Counted from the stretch's first letter, positions 27,401 to 39,359 are shown. The stretch is DNA of 64,000 nt from Hippasteria phrygiana (GCA_037893225.1 JAZGUH010000484.1:1674001-1738000); one strand, 5' to 3'. The notes: a model not told the origin generated them from the sequence alone. A program made the numbers and translations.

Positions 27401-28896
27401 ACCGCGCCAAAAAATGATGGGCACTTTGCATGCTGGACACACAAAGGAATGTAATCTGTATGCCCTACATTACTTCAAGGGACTGTTTTTCTATCATTGT
27501 CCATGCTCAATGGCAGACACCTAAACATTTATATTATTGTAAATCAATGCCCATTGTCCGCCATTGTGTCTCATCTTCCATGTCGATTTTTTTTAAACTG
27601 TCTCCGGTGACCTTGGGGGAAGGCACGGGGAAAATAGCGAGAGGATCCGGCTTAGCTTAGTGGGACAAGCACGGTGCCCCGCTGGGGAAATGGTTAATAC
27701 TTGGACGATAGAAGAGCAAGAAAGGACAAAATGTGCATTATCGTCCAAATATTTAAATCCGTAAAAGTGTTTGAATGGGTTATGGCACACTGCCAAGGAA
27801 TGCAGAATATAGTAGATTTATCAAAGCTGGCCTGGTGTGTAATTGATGTAATAATCATAAGTGTTATTCGGGGGAAATGTATTTTGACGTAAACGTGCAC
27901 GTTTGCGCTCACAAACACAAGCCATGGAATGGCAGGGAACAACCTGTTTATATAATACAGTGAACTTATTAGGTATTTGTCCAATTCCAAGTTGTTATTT
28001 CCTATTACTAATGGCCAGCGTTTATGGAGGAGAATAAAAAAATCGGACAATCGATCGCAGACGACTACAATCAGCCAACTGACCCCAGCAACTGACCAGT
28101 CGCTCGTCTGTGGCTGGACACAAACGGCTGGACAATCCCCGAGACCGGCGTGAAATACAGTGACGTGTTAGGTGTTGACCTCCATTAGGCCTATACAAGT
28201 AAAATATGAATGGGGACCGAAATTGGGACATAAAAACTAGGCCATTTTGGGAAAAAAATCAGTTAATTTTCATTGTAGGCTTTTTGTAGGTTAGCAATAA
28301 ATATGACCCCGAAAATTGACGATGTACCGGTAGATTACAAATCACAAAGTACCACACTATACAATTATCACATAATGTAGACATCTGTAAGTATTGTTTG
28401 TTTAAATAAATAAATAACTAAATAAATAACTAAATGACCCCACCCAATCAATTAATTAAAGATAATAAACTCACCTGTATGCTAAGACACCAGATGATGA
28501 TGATATGTAACAGTCTGCGGAATGAGAAGAGAGAAAGAGAAAAGTTGGTCCGATTGGGTGGCTTGATGATAAACATTGTTGACTGGCTGGGCACTTCTGA
28601 TTCAAGTGCTTATAACAAGCAATGCGCCCGATGCGCCTCGACAAAGTTAAGCGTGTCGCTAAATTAATCAGGTGCCGCAGAGCACAAAGAACACTCACAC
28701 AAGTCCCCGGCAACAGTTACAATTACAACCATAATGTCGAGAAAATTTGCAATTTTGGAATACAAATAATACAAACTTAAAACAACCAAGTGTGACAAGC
28801 GAATTTATAAATGAATCAGGATTAAAAGTGAGCAATTTCGTTTTTTTGTTTTTTAGATTTCGCTTACATAGAAAGTATCCGTTTCTCCAAAAACAT
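12099..28896 (-). CDS. FGF8/17/18-family fibroblast growth factor, five coding exons
   Basis: Secreted ligand of FGF receptor tyrosine kinases. Coding exons on the minus strand are 28896-28868, 28514-28475, 26054-25874, 15944-15838 and 12410-12099 (29, 40, 181, 107 and 312 nt; sum 669 nt, 222 residues plus stop). Intron phases 2, 0, 1, 0 agree at every junction and all introns are GT..AG. Residues 1-23 form a signal peptide. The beta-trefoil core runs from about residue 54 (QLYSRASAKHI) through YYLCINKKG (106-114) to the segment NNGYTEL and the FLKRPLP end. Cys109 and Cys130 match the conserved cysteine pair of the FGF8 subfamily, and the last two exon boundaries sit where vertebrate FGF8 has them. 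Possible N-glycosylation sites are Asn44 and Asn76. The tail after the core is acidic (EDSATADESS), unlike the basic tails of vertebrate FGF8/18. An in-frame ATG at 28953 would add 19 residues; I prefer 28896 because the signal peptide is then at the terminus. I leave the symbol empty because FGF8, 17 and 18 cannot be told apart for an invertebrate gene. Confidence 0.9.
12411..15837 (-). other. FGF intron 4
   Basis: This 3.4-kb intron shows no further exon in frame. The longest ORF, at 14066-14479, does not resemble any family I know and has no splice context. Confidence 0.6.
15838..15944 (-). CDS. FGF coding exon 4 (central trefoil)
   Basis: The acceptor is CCGGCAG just above 15944 and the donor is GTGAGTG from 15837. 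It encodes residues 84-119. ARLIIRTDSQYGQITIQG and YYLCINKKGHVVG are the central FGF core signature, closest to the AKLIVETDTFG / YICMNKKGKL pattern of FGF8/17/18. It is separated from exon 3 by an intron of 9.9 kb. Confidence 0.93.
18280..18525 (-). mobile_element. SINE copy, minus orientation
   Basis: Contains AGTTTTAGGTGGGAGAGGAA with AACCCGAAT and the tRNA-like head ending GTCAACCTGATCGCC. More diverged than the 35866 copy. Confidence 0.55.
18693..18795. mobile_element. Second copy of the GAGACGCTGGTGG MITE
   Basis: The left arm is identical to 2273-2300 for about 28 bp. The loop has a duplicated GAGCATGCGCACG and the right arm is mostly lost (GCATCTCAAAG). Confidence 0.7.
25874..26054 (-). 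CDS. FGF coding exon 3 (N-terminus of mature protein and first trefoil strands)
   Basis: The acceptor is CTCTCAG at 26061-26055 and the donor is GGTAAGTT from 25873. It encodes residues 24-83 plus the first base of codon 84. The stretch QLYSRASAKHIRIMGREVDA aligns with the QLYSRTSGKH-type start of the FGF8/17/18 core. The preceding 30 residues (ESVQLDYDNN...) are not conserved, as is usual for this region. Confidence 0.92.
26055..28474 (-). other. FGF intron 2
   Basis: A 2.4-kb intron with a (CAAA)n microsatellite at about 26195-26240 and an AAAT-type microsatellite at about 28405-28435. No gene is seen. Confidence 0.6.
26195..26240 (+). repeat. (CAAA)n microsatellite
   Basis: About eleven AAAC units; the ORFs over it, in both directions, are artefacts. 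Confidence 0.9.
28475..28514 (-). CDS. FGF micro-exon 2 (40 nt, hydrophobic core of signal peptide)
   Basis: A long pyrimidine tract and CAG acceptor precede the exon, and a consensus CAG/GTGAGT donor follows it. Read in the frame set by exon 3 it encodes LLHIIIIWCLSIQ, a typical hydrophobic signal core ending near a cleavage site. Vertebrate FGF8 also splits its signal peptide between a first exon and a small second exon, with a similar leucine-rich sequence. Confidence 0.8.
28868..28896 (-). CDS. FGF coding exon 1 (start of signal peptide)
   Basis: The ATG at 28896-28894 opens nine codons plus two bases. They encode a short charged n-region (MFLEKR) followed by ILS, then a GTAAGC donor at 28867. 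Phase 2 joins exactly to the first base of the micro-exon to give Ile. The alternative in-frame ATG at 28953 follows closely after in-frame stops, so translation cannot start further upstream in this frame. This exon was found by phase and signal-peptide logic rather than by direct homology. Confidence 0.7.
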
Positions 28897-29596
28897 CGCT
28901 CTGATCCCAGATACAAGCATGAAGCATGAGTTGCTATAAGGTGGCGAGGACATGGAAAGGAGGCTAACGCGGGGGACCCCTGCTCATCAGCACTCGCCGT
29001 GACTCGGAGACCAGCTGCACCGTCAAGGCTTCAAGTTTTGCGTCAACGCCTGAAGCCGCCGCCTGCGGTCCTTGATCCAGCTGCAGACGTTCTGGCGGAG
29101 TTCGGTGCACGAACAAACACTTGGCAAGGAGACGATCGTCAAAATATCTACACCGTGCGCGCAGCGACTTGGGAATGACATCTCACACGGCTCTGGAGGA
29201 AAAAGGTGGCGAACAACTGGTAAATCCCGTCCAATTTAACGGCCGACGACATGTGGGTGTACAAGCTCTCCCTTGCTCAGGAAACGGGACCGGTGTCCAA
29301 AAACGCAAAACACATCCGACGGAAGGAGTTTCCGATGACATATATACCCCTAAGACTCCTGCTGTAGAATACAAGAAAGGAAGTGTTTGGTCCGTCTGAG
29401 TTTGCGTGTAGAACGAACGTCGCCCCATCAGGTTACTGTTATCAATACACGGAACTCGGAGGGACGCGATCTCGACGAGCCCAAACTGCCGAATGAGGGA
29501 GTCCCGTTGCCAGACGTCCCATCCATCCACCGTGCGTCTGCATGCAGTCAGGCATTACAATTAGCCGCTAATACGCGAAGGCTACTATATATACTG

Positions 29597-29717
29597 CTAT
29601 AAATATATATAGCAGGCAGGGACTACCCAGTTTGGTTGATGGAGAGCAGTGGAGAGATCCATACACATGTAAATGAGGCGCTCCGTCCTGCAGCTGACTC
29701 GGCCCGCCCCATTGGGA
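29597..29717 (-). promoter_or_regulatory. Candidate FGF core promoter (CCAAT + GC box, then TATA-like)
   Basis: On the minus strand a CCAATGGGGCGGG block (29715-29703) is followed about 95 bp downstream by a TATATATATTTATA stretch (29611-29598). Transcription would then start near 29570, giving a 5' UTR of about 670 nt in a GC-rich stretch. The TATA-like stretch is nearly palindromic, so its direction is not fixed by sequence. Confidence 0.4.
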
Positions 29718-30800
29718 GGGCCTACAGACGGGCTCTCCTGCCGATCATACTATTCATGCTAATTATCCCATTGAGAGAAGAGGCGATATTAATTCGTCAT
29801 TACATTTGCACTTGAAAGTAACAGGGAAGCACCCACCCAGGGGAACGCTCCCCACGCCCCCCCCCCCCCCCCCCCTGTCTGTCTATGTTCTGACAAGATA
29901 TCCTCTACAGCACGGCAAAGTATGCGCGAGTTGCACTCTTCAGGCGGGTAATAAATTGTGCTAAAGCTACCGTCCCCACTTCACTTAGAATTCCACGACC
30001 TAGTCCTCTCGATGTTCTCATTAACGCCCACCTCCAATGAGCTAGATCTAATTAAATCGGACGATGTCACTTTTTGGGGCGCGAAATCAAAGTTAGAATT
30101 TGAAACCACGAGTACAGTTACAGCTATCACATGCCCACTGTTTAATTATGTTTTTTGTCTCTCTCTCTCTCCCTCTCTCTCTATCCGTGTGTATTTTATT
30201 TCCTTCCTGCGTGTGGGAGTATTAGCATGTTTATATATTTGTCCCATCGGCCAAGCGTTGAGACGATGATCATGATCGTGATCATCTATAGCGGGTCGCC
30301 GGCAATTTGTGGCGCCGGCTTCTGGCGCTGTAACACCCACTCGACACTATTCGTCTGCCCGCTAGCCGGAGGCTAACACTCGAGCCAACAGTAATAGCCT
30401 TACTGCACTTTTACGGCACATTTCCCCCATATCTATCACACTTTGCACGCGCGCACATGATAACAAAAATTGCCATCAAATTTGTATATAATAAAAACTG
30501 TCTTCTAGTAACATGTTCAGTATTTTGTTTAAACACCGAACCAACTCCACTGTAAGAGCCGTTCAAAGATATCTGCGTCACTGTTTGTCAGGATGTTGCA
30601 AAAGAGTGACCGTTTATTTTGGGTTTATAGGCCCACATAATAAAGGAACAATGACCCGTGGCTTAAGGCCCGACTTTCAACCCCCTTGTTAATGTACCTA
30701 TGACCTTTAATCCTTTTGCAAAGGTAAATTGTGACCCTTTGTAAAACCATGTCATGAAACATGCGTGACGTAGCCGACACACCTCGCGTTTTACCGCTAA

Positions 30801-31109
30801 GTTATTTTATTTTATTTTATTTTATATATTTTAATTTTAAAATTCCTCATGTGAATATCGTATGCGTACCGGTAGGGCTAAGCCTACTGTAACTCGAAAA
30901 CCTGAAGAAATCTGTAAGAAGACGCCGAAGAAATGTTTAGTTTTACAGGTTAGGAGGAAAACACCAGAATAATATTCTGGGAGAAAACCCACGGAATCAG
31001 GCAGGGACTGAAAACCCAATCAAAATGTCGGCCGTGGTAGGATTCGAACCCGGGTCGCAGCGCTAGAAGGTGGGAAAAGTACCACTAGTAGGCCAACCTG
31101 ACTAGGCCA
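30801..31109 (-). mobile_element. SINE copy, minus orientation, intact B box
   Basis: A (TTTTA)n tail is followed by TTAGGAGGAAAACACC, GGGAGAAAACCCACGG and ATCAGGCAGGGACTGAAAAC. The head has the inverse of GGTTCGAATCC, a perfect pol III B box. Confidence 0.7.
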
Positions 31110-31263
31110 GCCTGGTTTTATCAAACATGTCTGTGAGCGATACCTTGATGTAAACTCGAGCCTGGCGTTTGTGTGCCAAGTTGACGTTTCAGAACACCCA
31201 TGGGTGTATGCAGAGCGCGCCCCTGCAGCGGCACACGCGTGACATCCGACCCAGCTGACTACA

Positions 31264-31265
<2 letters not shown>

Positions 31266-31298
<33 letters not shown>
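31266..31298 (+). repeat. Homopolymer G(33)
   Basis: The longest of at least eleven G or C runs of 12 nt or more. Others: 7478, 8863, 12046, 17679, 29857, 38127, 39969, 44282, 50772, 52559 and 56548. Confidence 0.9.
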
Positions 31299-31299
<1 letters not shown>

Positions 31300-31394
31300 G
31301 TCGACTTCATCAAAGTCTTGGCCGTTTGACTATGATTAATTGCTATGTCGCCGAAACTGTGCGGTTCCTGACTTTAGGCACGCGAGGTTCACCT

Positions 31395-31702
31395 GAAAGA
31401 TGAATGATAATAATTCCCGATCGGCAAGAAACTTTGGATCCTTCTTGTGTTTTCTTCAGTTTGCCATTGAAAGGGCAAATGCAGTACATGTTTTATACAC
31501 GTGTTTCACACAAGAAGAATCTAAAGTTTCTTGCCGATCGGGAATTATTATCATTCATCTTTCCGTCGCGAAAGAGCACGAGATTTGAAAGGGAAAAAAG
31601 TGGAAATTTAAGATTTAACGCATTTATCTCTAAAACAAACAAACAAACAAACAAACAAACAAAACAAAACAAACAAACAAATCTCGTGCTCTTTCGCGAC
31701 GG
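31395..31702. repeat. Two adjacent hairpins, the second around a (CAAA)n microsatellite
   Basis: Arms 31395-31449 and 31508-31563 pair almost perfectly (ATAATTCCCGATCGGCAAG). Immediately after, 31563-31586 and 31679-31702 form a perfect 24-bp inverted repeat (CGCGAAAGAGCACGAG) enclosing the microsatellite. Confidence 0.75.
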
Positions 31703-31992
31703 CCACAGTGACTGTTGACAACGGGGTGGGATGCGTCATATTGGGCCTGGGGATTACACACTGCTTGTGCAAGATGGGATATGAATTACTTACGACAAAA
31801 TTTAAACAAACTCGAGCCGTCCACAATCGCCACGTGTTCTCCTTTTCAGAAGAACAGCAATGTTTGCCAAGCTTGACCTCGGCCGAAGCTCCTAATCGAT
31901 ATCGGGATAGTTTTATTTCAAGATGAACGGGACCACCGTCGGATAGTAGGCCCTACGAAAATAAACAAAACCTATATTTGAGAGAAACTTAC

Positions 31993-32025
31993 GTTGGTAA
32001 ACTCTTCGTCTTCATGCTGCGCCAT
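31993..32025 (-). CDS. Possible first coding exon of an unknown minus-strand transcript
   Basis: ATG in good context (AACATGG) opens eleven codons, MAQHEDEEFTN, ending exactly at a consensus GTAAGT donor in phase 0. The DNA upstream on this strand (32030-32700) is GC-rich and promoter-like. I do not recognise the protein and see no clear continuation between 29,600 and 31,990. The phase would allow splicing to FGF exon 3, giving an FGF form without a signal peptide, but chance is equally possible. Confidence 0.3.
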
Positions 32026-35000
32026 GTTACGTTGCCTGAGACACGGGGGTGAATCCGAGGCACTCCACGGCCGGTCTGCCCACCCCCTCCCCCGGTAGGT
32101 GCTCTGATCCTAGCCAGGTATAATCCGGACGACTGGACCGTGCGGCGAATCTCAGAACTATATGCGGGGAGTTTCGCGGCCTTCTTCGCCCGTATAATCC
32201 AGCGAGCTTCTCGACCTTCAAGGAAACTTGTAATGTTGCGTGTTTACGTGCAGTAATTTCGGGGTGAGTTCGTGTTTAAAGAGTTATTTCCAACCTCTTC
32301 GTTGATGGGTGGCAATTTGCCGTTTGAACAGTTAGGGGTTTGTCTCCAACCAGTACCGAATAGCAGGGCAGAGTGGCGTTTTCTCTTCTGGGTTTAAAAC
32401 ACTCGAAATCATCTCGAAAAGGTGGAAATATCTACCAGAAGTGCCGTAAAACGCCACAAAACCACCCTTGAAAGTGGGAACTGCTTGAGGGGGAAATAAA
32501 TTCCGAATCTGCTCCGATCAAATCGAATCCAAGTGACCGGGTAAGCCGTTCTGGCGTCTGGGGCAAGACTTGTTGTTGCCTCGGTGTCCCGCGAGTGAAT
32601 GACTATAGCAAGCCCTTCGCTCTCGGTCAACAGGTCTTCTGGCTGGCTGTACACAGATTGGAGGAGACTCGGTCCGCGCACCGTTCACATGTGCATACAC
32701 CAGACTGACGGGAAAGGGGTGGTGTGTGGTGTGACGCTGCAAACTTCGCGGCGCCCGTCGCCCATTCATAGGCTAATATTGTCAAAACAGCCTGAATAAT
32801 TTATGGACCGTGCTGTCCTCATAATCACACCGTGGCTAAAACACCGATCGATCGGTCGGTGAGGGTAGGCCAAGTTAAGTCTTTCCCCCACGTGGTCTGT
32901 GAAGTTTGTCCAGTTGTGGATCCAAGAGATGACCAGGGATCTCCCCTCTCCCCTTCACGTCTCTTGGGTTCCCAGGGCCCTACTGAGACGCAAGCCACCC
33001 ATCGGTCCAGCAACGTCAAATATTTAGCCGCGAAACGGCTCCAAAGTGGCACCCCTTGGCGGGCTAATTTACTTAATTTATTCCTATTCCATCTCGAACT
33101 TCATAAAAAATTGGGACACGGCAGCGTCGCTGTTAGGAGCGCATTTTACAAGACACACAATGGCGTTATGCATTAATCCAGGTGACGCTAATTCCACAAT
33201 TTACCGTGTCTGGTGGACGGCTAATTTGATGGAATCTCAGCTATTCCAAAGCTTCGAATTGCGACCCAACCGCGGACTTGATCAGACCATCGGACCACGT
33301 TATCGTCAAGTCGATACCTTCATATTGAGAGCTATAATTTGAATCTTCGTATAATGAGCAACATGAGCTCTTGGGTCTTTCACGAGGCCATAATAATTCC
33401 CACCAATCCCTCCAAACTGTCCATCACTCAAACAGACATCATAACACCACCTTGTTTCTTCCTCCATGGTTTCACTGACGGGTTCATTGTAATAACCACG
33501 ACATGACGAGTACGTTGGCAAAACAACGCGTGATCAGGAATGTATTTTCCAGGACACGTCGATAGTGGTATCTCTTTGATTTCCAAACCCAATCCAGCTG
33601 CGTAGGCCTACATTGCTCTAAGACTTAACAATAATCGTAACCTTTTAGGCGCGAAAACGGCATCCCTTATTTTCCATGAAACTCCCTGAACCCGTTGAAG
33701 TTCAACACTTCCGGACAGACTTAGAAAAACGAAGTAGAATGCACACTAGAAGCCAGTTGCAAAGCTGAAATGGTTCGTCACGTTCGGAAACGTCATGTTA
33801 TCACACAATGAGTGTATATATGATCTCCAGTGCGAATTAGATCAGACCTATCCGTGTTTTGCATCATGATATGGAAACAAATAATGTGATTGATTGGCAG
33901 CACCAAAAACAACGTCACCTGTCCGTGCTCGTGCAGAATGACATCGACTGTGGTCACTATTACGTAGATTCCAGATCCTCTCATGACAAGATTACTTTCC
34001 CCATTCTTTTTCTTTTCTTTTTTTGTGTAGGTCTCAAGCCAATTCTGTCAAACGCATACGTGATTCGTCATACTGTCAAACTGTCCATCACTACTGTTCG
34101 GTCATTGTTAACGGAAGAGGGCGCAATGCACATTCAACGTGGGAGGTTTGTAATTTCGCACTTTTAATTTTTTTCTTACAAAAATAGGAGCCCTCTGAAT
34201 GAAGACTCCCTAGCTGTGATTTAGCCAAACATTGGATATGTTAGAACAATAACCAACATCACATATTCCTTATTATTGCTCCCCTCTAGGATCATTGTAC
34301 AATGTGTAGGGCCTATAAAGTTGGGGAGTTGTACAAACTGAATTTTAGTGTTGTGCATAACTGCGAAAACAGCAATTATATAACAACCTCCATGTCTTGT
34401 CGCCATCTTGTTGTCTCGTGGAACACCTTCAGTCAATTTTGGGCCGCTGCTTCTCGAGATCTGCTCTTGCATCAACAACAGAGGCCGACCTCTGGGGTCG
34501 GATCTCAAAAAAGTATGCACCACCAGATCTGTCATTTTTAACTGGACAGTGTAACATGCCAAGCATTGTTAGAGTCATTAGCTTAATCTTCCCACCCCTT
34601 GAATCTGTCGATTATTTTCTTGTTAACACGTTGTCATTGTGGTAAGCTAAGATCCAGTCGTCTTAAGCAAAGCTAATGAGGGACCATTGATACAACCCTC
34701 TGCTTGACAGTCAGGTCTGGGCTGGCCCAAGCAAAGAGAGGGAGGAACGCGATAATTGCTTTGCGGTGGTTCCAAACAATCAAGCAATCAAATAAGTGGC
34801 TTCTTCAGCCCCAGTAAACTTGCTGGGAGGAACTTAACGGCACACTGTACATCAGACAACACGAGACAGTACTAGAAGATGAGAAATCGACCACAAGACA
34901 CCAAGAGAGACCATCCACTGATGAAATCCTGTGGTCAAAACAAGATAGACAGGACAAGCTGAAGGGATTATTGCCGGTCTTTCCAGTTCACACACGCAGC

Positions 35001-35865
35001 TGGCCGAGCCACTTTTTCGCTTTTGTCGGAATACGATGTAAGACGTCACCACGAAAACAAGACTAACAGTTTCATGCTGTGCAACCATCATAATGATCCG
35101 TCAAGTCCAGATGACGGGTTTAGTTTAACCAAGGTGTTATTAAGCCTGTCTCTCCGTTGACCTTTGAACTATTAAAGCATTAATTAATGTTCTGTCTTTG
35201 GATGCCATATACAAGTTACCGGTACTCTTTATTCTTCTAATGATTCCTGAATTTGAAGTGTATAATAGAACTGCATTTTTCAAATATGACTATTCTACTG
35301 ATGGCCAGGCTCGATATCATTGAAAAACTTCGGAAAAAAATTTCAAAAACTCTTCATTGGACAAAGGAAGTTAAAATATTTTTGTAAGGCTCTGGAATTT
35401 GTACAGTGGAAAACGACAATGTTGCAGGGGTCTGTGGTAAAGGGGAAACGATTTTTTTAAGTACACATAATTTTGTTCCTACACAATAAAACGTACTTTC
35501 ATGCGACAGTTGGGTGTTTAGCAGATACAACCTAACCAAACAACCCGCAGTAGCCAAACGGATATCCTTATTGAATACAGATACACTAGAAAATTATGTG
35601 AATGATGCAGGAACCATGTGCAAGGGAAGATGTGCACTGTTGGGATTTCCTGAATTTTGCAAACGTGGGCAATCAACTCATCCTTCTTCTCGTGCATTCG
35701 CGAGGCCATCGGGTAAACCCATTTGTCTGAACACTGTCCGGGAATCGTGGACAAAGATCCGGGCCGAAATGAGTTCAGAAACTTCCATGAAAGTCTGAAA
35801 AAATTCCCAAATCTATGCATGAACTTTGGGAAAATATACTTTGTTAGTTTTTGGGGAGGCAAAAG

Positions 35866-36141
35866 CTATTTATTTATTTGTTATTTATCCTGGGTATAGC
35901 CTGATCAGTGCAAATGCACTGTTCTCCCTCAGGGCCCAGTTTGAATTGAGAGAAGATGCAGAAGGAAATTTCAGTTTTAGTAGTGGGAGGAAAACCCCAG
36001 AACAATTATTCTTGGGGAAAACCCACGCAATCAGGTAGGGACTGAAAACCCAATCCACTCATAGTGCACCTGGACGGGAATCGAACCAGGGCCACCAGAG
36101 ATGGAAGGCGAGGAAAGAACCACTACACCAACCTGACCGCC
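35866..36141 (-). mobile_element. SINE copy, minus orientation, near full length
   Basis: Reads on the plus strand from an ATTTATTT tail through TATCCTGGGTATAGCCTGAT (a LINE-type 3' tail), GTGGGAGGAAAACCCC and GGAATCGAACCAGGGCC (B box) to ACCAACCTGACCGCC. It is the best reference copy in the window. Confidence 0.75.
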
Positions 36142-38082
36142 CCCAAAATAACCAAGAAAGTGGAAATCTGCAACTGGATTTCAGCTGGTCTTTAATTCAA
36201 CAAGCAAAGCGGCGCACAACTATAGTCAGAGATGGCTGGAAAACGGTCAAAAAAGTCAAACTTGTACCTAGCTGACTGCAGCTAGGCTTTATAGTCAGCT
36301 TGGTGCAAGTTTGACATTATAATCTGACTCCAATCAGGGGCAGCCAGAGAGAAAATTTATAAGCGAGTACGGTATTAGCAAGCAAGGGAGATGAACTGAA
36401 TGCACTATAGACAACAAGGGTGTGAGCAAGGAGAGGACGAAGACTGCAAACTTGCATTCACCCGTCCCCGGTCAGCCAACCAACCTATATACCAACCAAC
36501 CAACCAACCAACCAAACAGACAGTTCGGTATATCACTATACCTAAACAACGATCAGGCCAACACACAACTCCCCTCGTGAAATATGGTCCACCATCCTCT
36601 TTCAAGATTCAGAGGTTCTGTTGAGTATCTTGAGTACAGAACTATTACCTGATTCATTACCGGTTTATCTTGGGAAACGATGTTTACCTTCCCATCGTTA
36701 ATAAAACAGCCTGCGCATATCCACTTGCAGTAGGGACGGACCACCATGCGTAACTTAATGTAATTGCGGCTAATTGTTTTATGGCCGTTTTGCAAAGGTC
36801 ACGCTGGCTTATACGATTTTCAATGCCGTTACCACTGGAAACTCGGAAATTTGTGTCCAAAGTCTGTCGGACTTCAGACAAATCTCGGGTCACAACAAGC
36901 AAAGCGTGAACTGTAAACTCGACAGGTGGTTAAGCCGGACAGTGTGCAATTTGTTTATACACCAGAGCACCATACTTTTGTGTCTTCATCTAAGTCCTAT
37001 CCCCTATATCCCTTCGAAGTTCAATGCTGGTAGTTATGCCGGTCTTCAAATCATTCCCGCAACAATATTAAATGACACGGGGTCTTCGCTTTGCATTTTT
37101 TGTTTCATTTTGTTTCATTATATAGAAAACACCTGTCAGAATGACTGAATTGATTCGATACCAAGGTCTAATTGAAATAGGTGAAACATTAAAATCATTC
37201 AAATTTATATCAACAGGATTACCTCTTCTTGACATGATGGTGTCTCTGCGTTCGGAGTATGGGCATGAGCAACAAGTGAAGACAAATATCATGGCAGAAT
37301 CGGCATCGTTCATGACCTCTTTTTCACAAACGGATCAGCATTCTAAAAGTGCCATTGTTCGGCACCCACATAGTTTCAATCGAGGGCCCGTTTATTAGAG
37401 GTATGCCCACTGCCAATTTATGGTATTGTTGTGTTCGTATTAGCTTTGCACTTTGGTCTGGCGAGGACAATAGCTCATTGACATACTTGAATGTCAGGCG
37501 AGCAAACAATTCGCTGTGAATTGAGTCCCAAATTGCTTTGCACACTACCAGGGATGATAGTCCAAGTTCAGACGGCCTCCGTCCAAATTAGGTGCTTGCC
37601 AGCAGCCTCCCACGGAGGAGGTAATGCCTGCCTATTACCACAAATATTCCTAGAATTTACTTGTTTCTCGCGGCGTTGTGCCAAATTATGTCATTCGTTG
37701 CAAGTTGTCGCTGGCGTCGTGCTTAGTTAATGCGCAATGAACCTTTGATGAACAGGTTTGGCTACACCACAAATGGGCCTACCAGTGTAGACACAGGTGT
37801 AAAAATTATACTTGGATTTGTCTTTCTATTTGTCTTTGTTTAAATACATATTGCCCGCGTTCCTCAACAAATTAGGTTTGTTTCTTCTGGGTATTTTCAT
37901 ACATGTTTTATAGTAGCGAAATATCACATTTTTGGTGCCTGCATCCATGGAGGTATGCTGCAACCCTCCAAAAAAGCTTTAATTCTTGGTTGCTTTCGCG
38001 AATCTAATGCACACAAAGATACGCCCGAATTATTGTTGGGTCGCAAACAAATTCGATATTTGTAACGTAATTATTCTATAAC

Positions 38083-38249
38083 CAGTGACGTATCCAGCGG
38101 GGGGCAGGGGGGGGGGGGAAACTTGCCCCCCCCCCCCGGAGGCATTGAGGCGTCATAAAAAACAAAAAGAAATAGTGTTTTTAAGACGATTTTAAGACGA
38201 TTCAGACGTTGTTTGCCCTCCCTGGCACAAAAAGCTGGATACGCTACTG
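38083..38249 (+). mobile_element. hAT-type MITE, 8-bp target duplication TCTATAAC
   Basis: CAGTGACGTATCCAGC at the left and GCTGGATACGCTACTG at the right. TCTATAAC is present exactly on both flanks (38075-38082, 38250-38257). Carries G and C runs inside. Non-autonomous. Confidence 0.8.
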
Positions 38250-38558
38250 TCTATAACTAAACGTGTGTTAGGTTATTTTTTCTTTTTCGTTTGATATCTC
38301 ATTAAAAAGCGCCGGAACTAATGCGGTATCAACAATTCAACTTTCTTAATACAACCAGAATCACGTCTAATATCGGGGAGTTTGTTTTGTTATGTTATGT
38401 TTTGTCTTGTCTTGTCTTGTTTTTTTTACTACATTTTTTGCAAACCGGCATCATGTTTAATTAATTCGATGTCATGAAACTAACTGTGAACAGTGCCGAT
38501 TCGTGAATGGCCAGTCGTAATTCGTGATTGGCTCGCAATAACTACATTCGACCAACTC

Positions 38559-38805
38559 TATGGGTTTTTTCGAAACCCTGGCTTCGTCTCCGGCTTCGTC
38601 TCCGACTTCTGAATAACTGAGAAGCAAACCAAATGTAAATATTCTAATATTTGCTTTGATAATTAACATAATGAATGTTCTTAAAGCAGAACATGCACCA
38701 AAATTTAGAATACATTTGTATTTCCATTTGGTTTGCTTCTCAGTTATTCAGAAGTCGGAGACGGAGCCGAAGCCGTCAACGAAGCCAGTTTCGAAAACCC
38801 CCATT
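38559..38805. mobile_element. Inverted-repeat MITE, about 85-bp arms
   Basis: The left arm has CTTCGTCTCCGACTTCTGAA then AACTGAGAAGCAAACC. The right arm is its inverse with a few differences (TCGGAGACGGAGCCGAAGC). Confidence 0.7.
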
Positions 38806-39359
38806 ATGTTGTTGATAAAATTTAACTTATCCTAAAAAAATTACTTCACTGTATCTGGATAATAGCTCAAGTTTGGGCTAATTTAATCACTATGGTATTT
38901 TTTTTAATGTGTAGGCCTACGTGAGTAAAACAGAAGCAGAAAGGAAACAAATGGAATGGTCTTTCTAAATGTTTTATACAAGAATTAATGTTTTGATTAA
39001 ACAAATTGTAAGCATACCCCGGTATGCATAATTGATGTTCCTCATCAACACATATTTATAAAACCAATAATCGTCTGCCCCATGTTCATTTACTAAGGTT
39101 GTGAGGCGCACTAACCTTGAATAAAAGGGCGTTGATTGTGTTTATGTAAAATCACTTGGCTTACAACAATTCTGCTTATTAAACGCCGCCGTCTGAGCAA
39201 TAATTGTCGACCGGGTCCATAATTTTGGATGTCGCAGTTGGCCAAATCAGAAGGTTACTTCCTGCAGGAGGATTCCCCGGATGAGATCGGCAAACCCATC
39301 CAGTAATTTCTCTCTGAACTGCAGCTTCTCTAAAACCCAATACGTCACGAGTTTAGATA

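Noticed and set aside
28690..28743. Alternative FGF first exon starting ATGGTTGTAATTGTAACTG with a GTGAGT donor
   Set aside because: The donor is strong, but the ATG frame ends in phase 1 there, which would put the micro-exon and the FGF core out of frame.
33306..33521. Minus-strand frame with GGIGGNYYGLVKDPRAH
   Set aside because: Looks somewhat protein-like, but no family, splice context or neighbour supports it.
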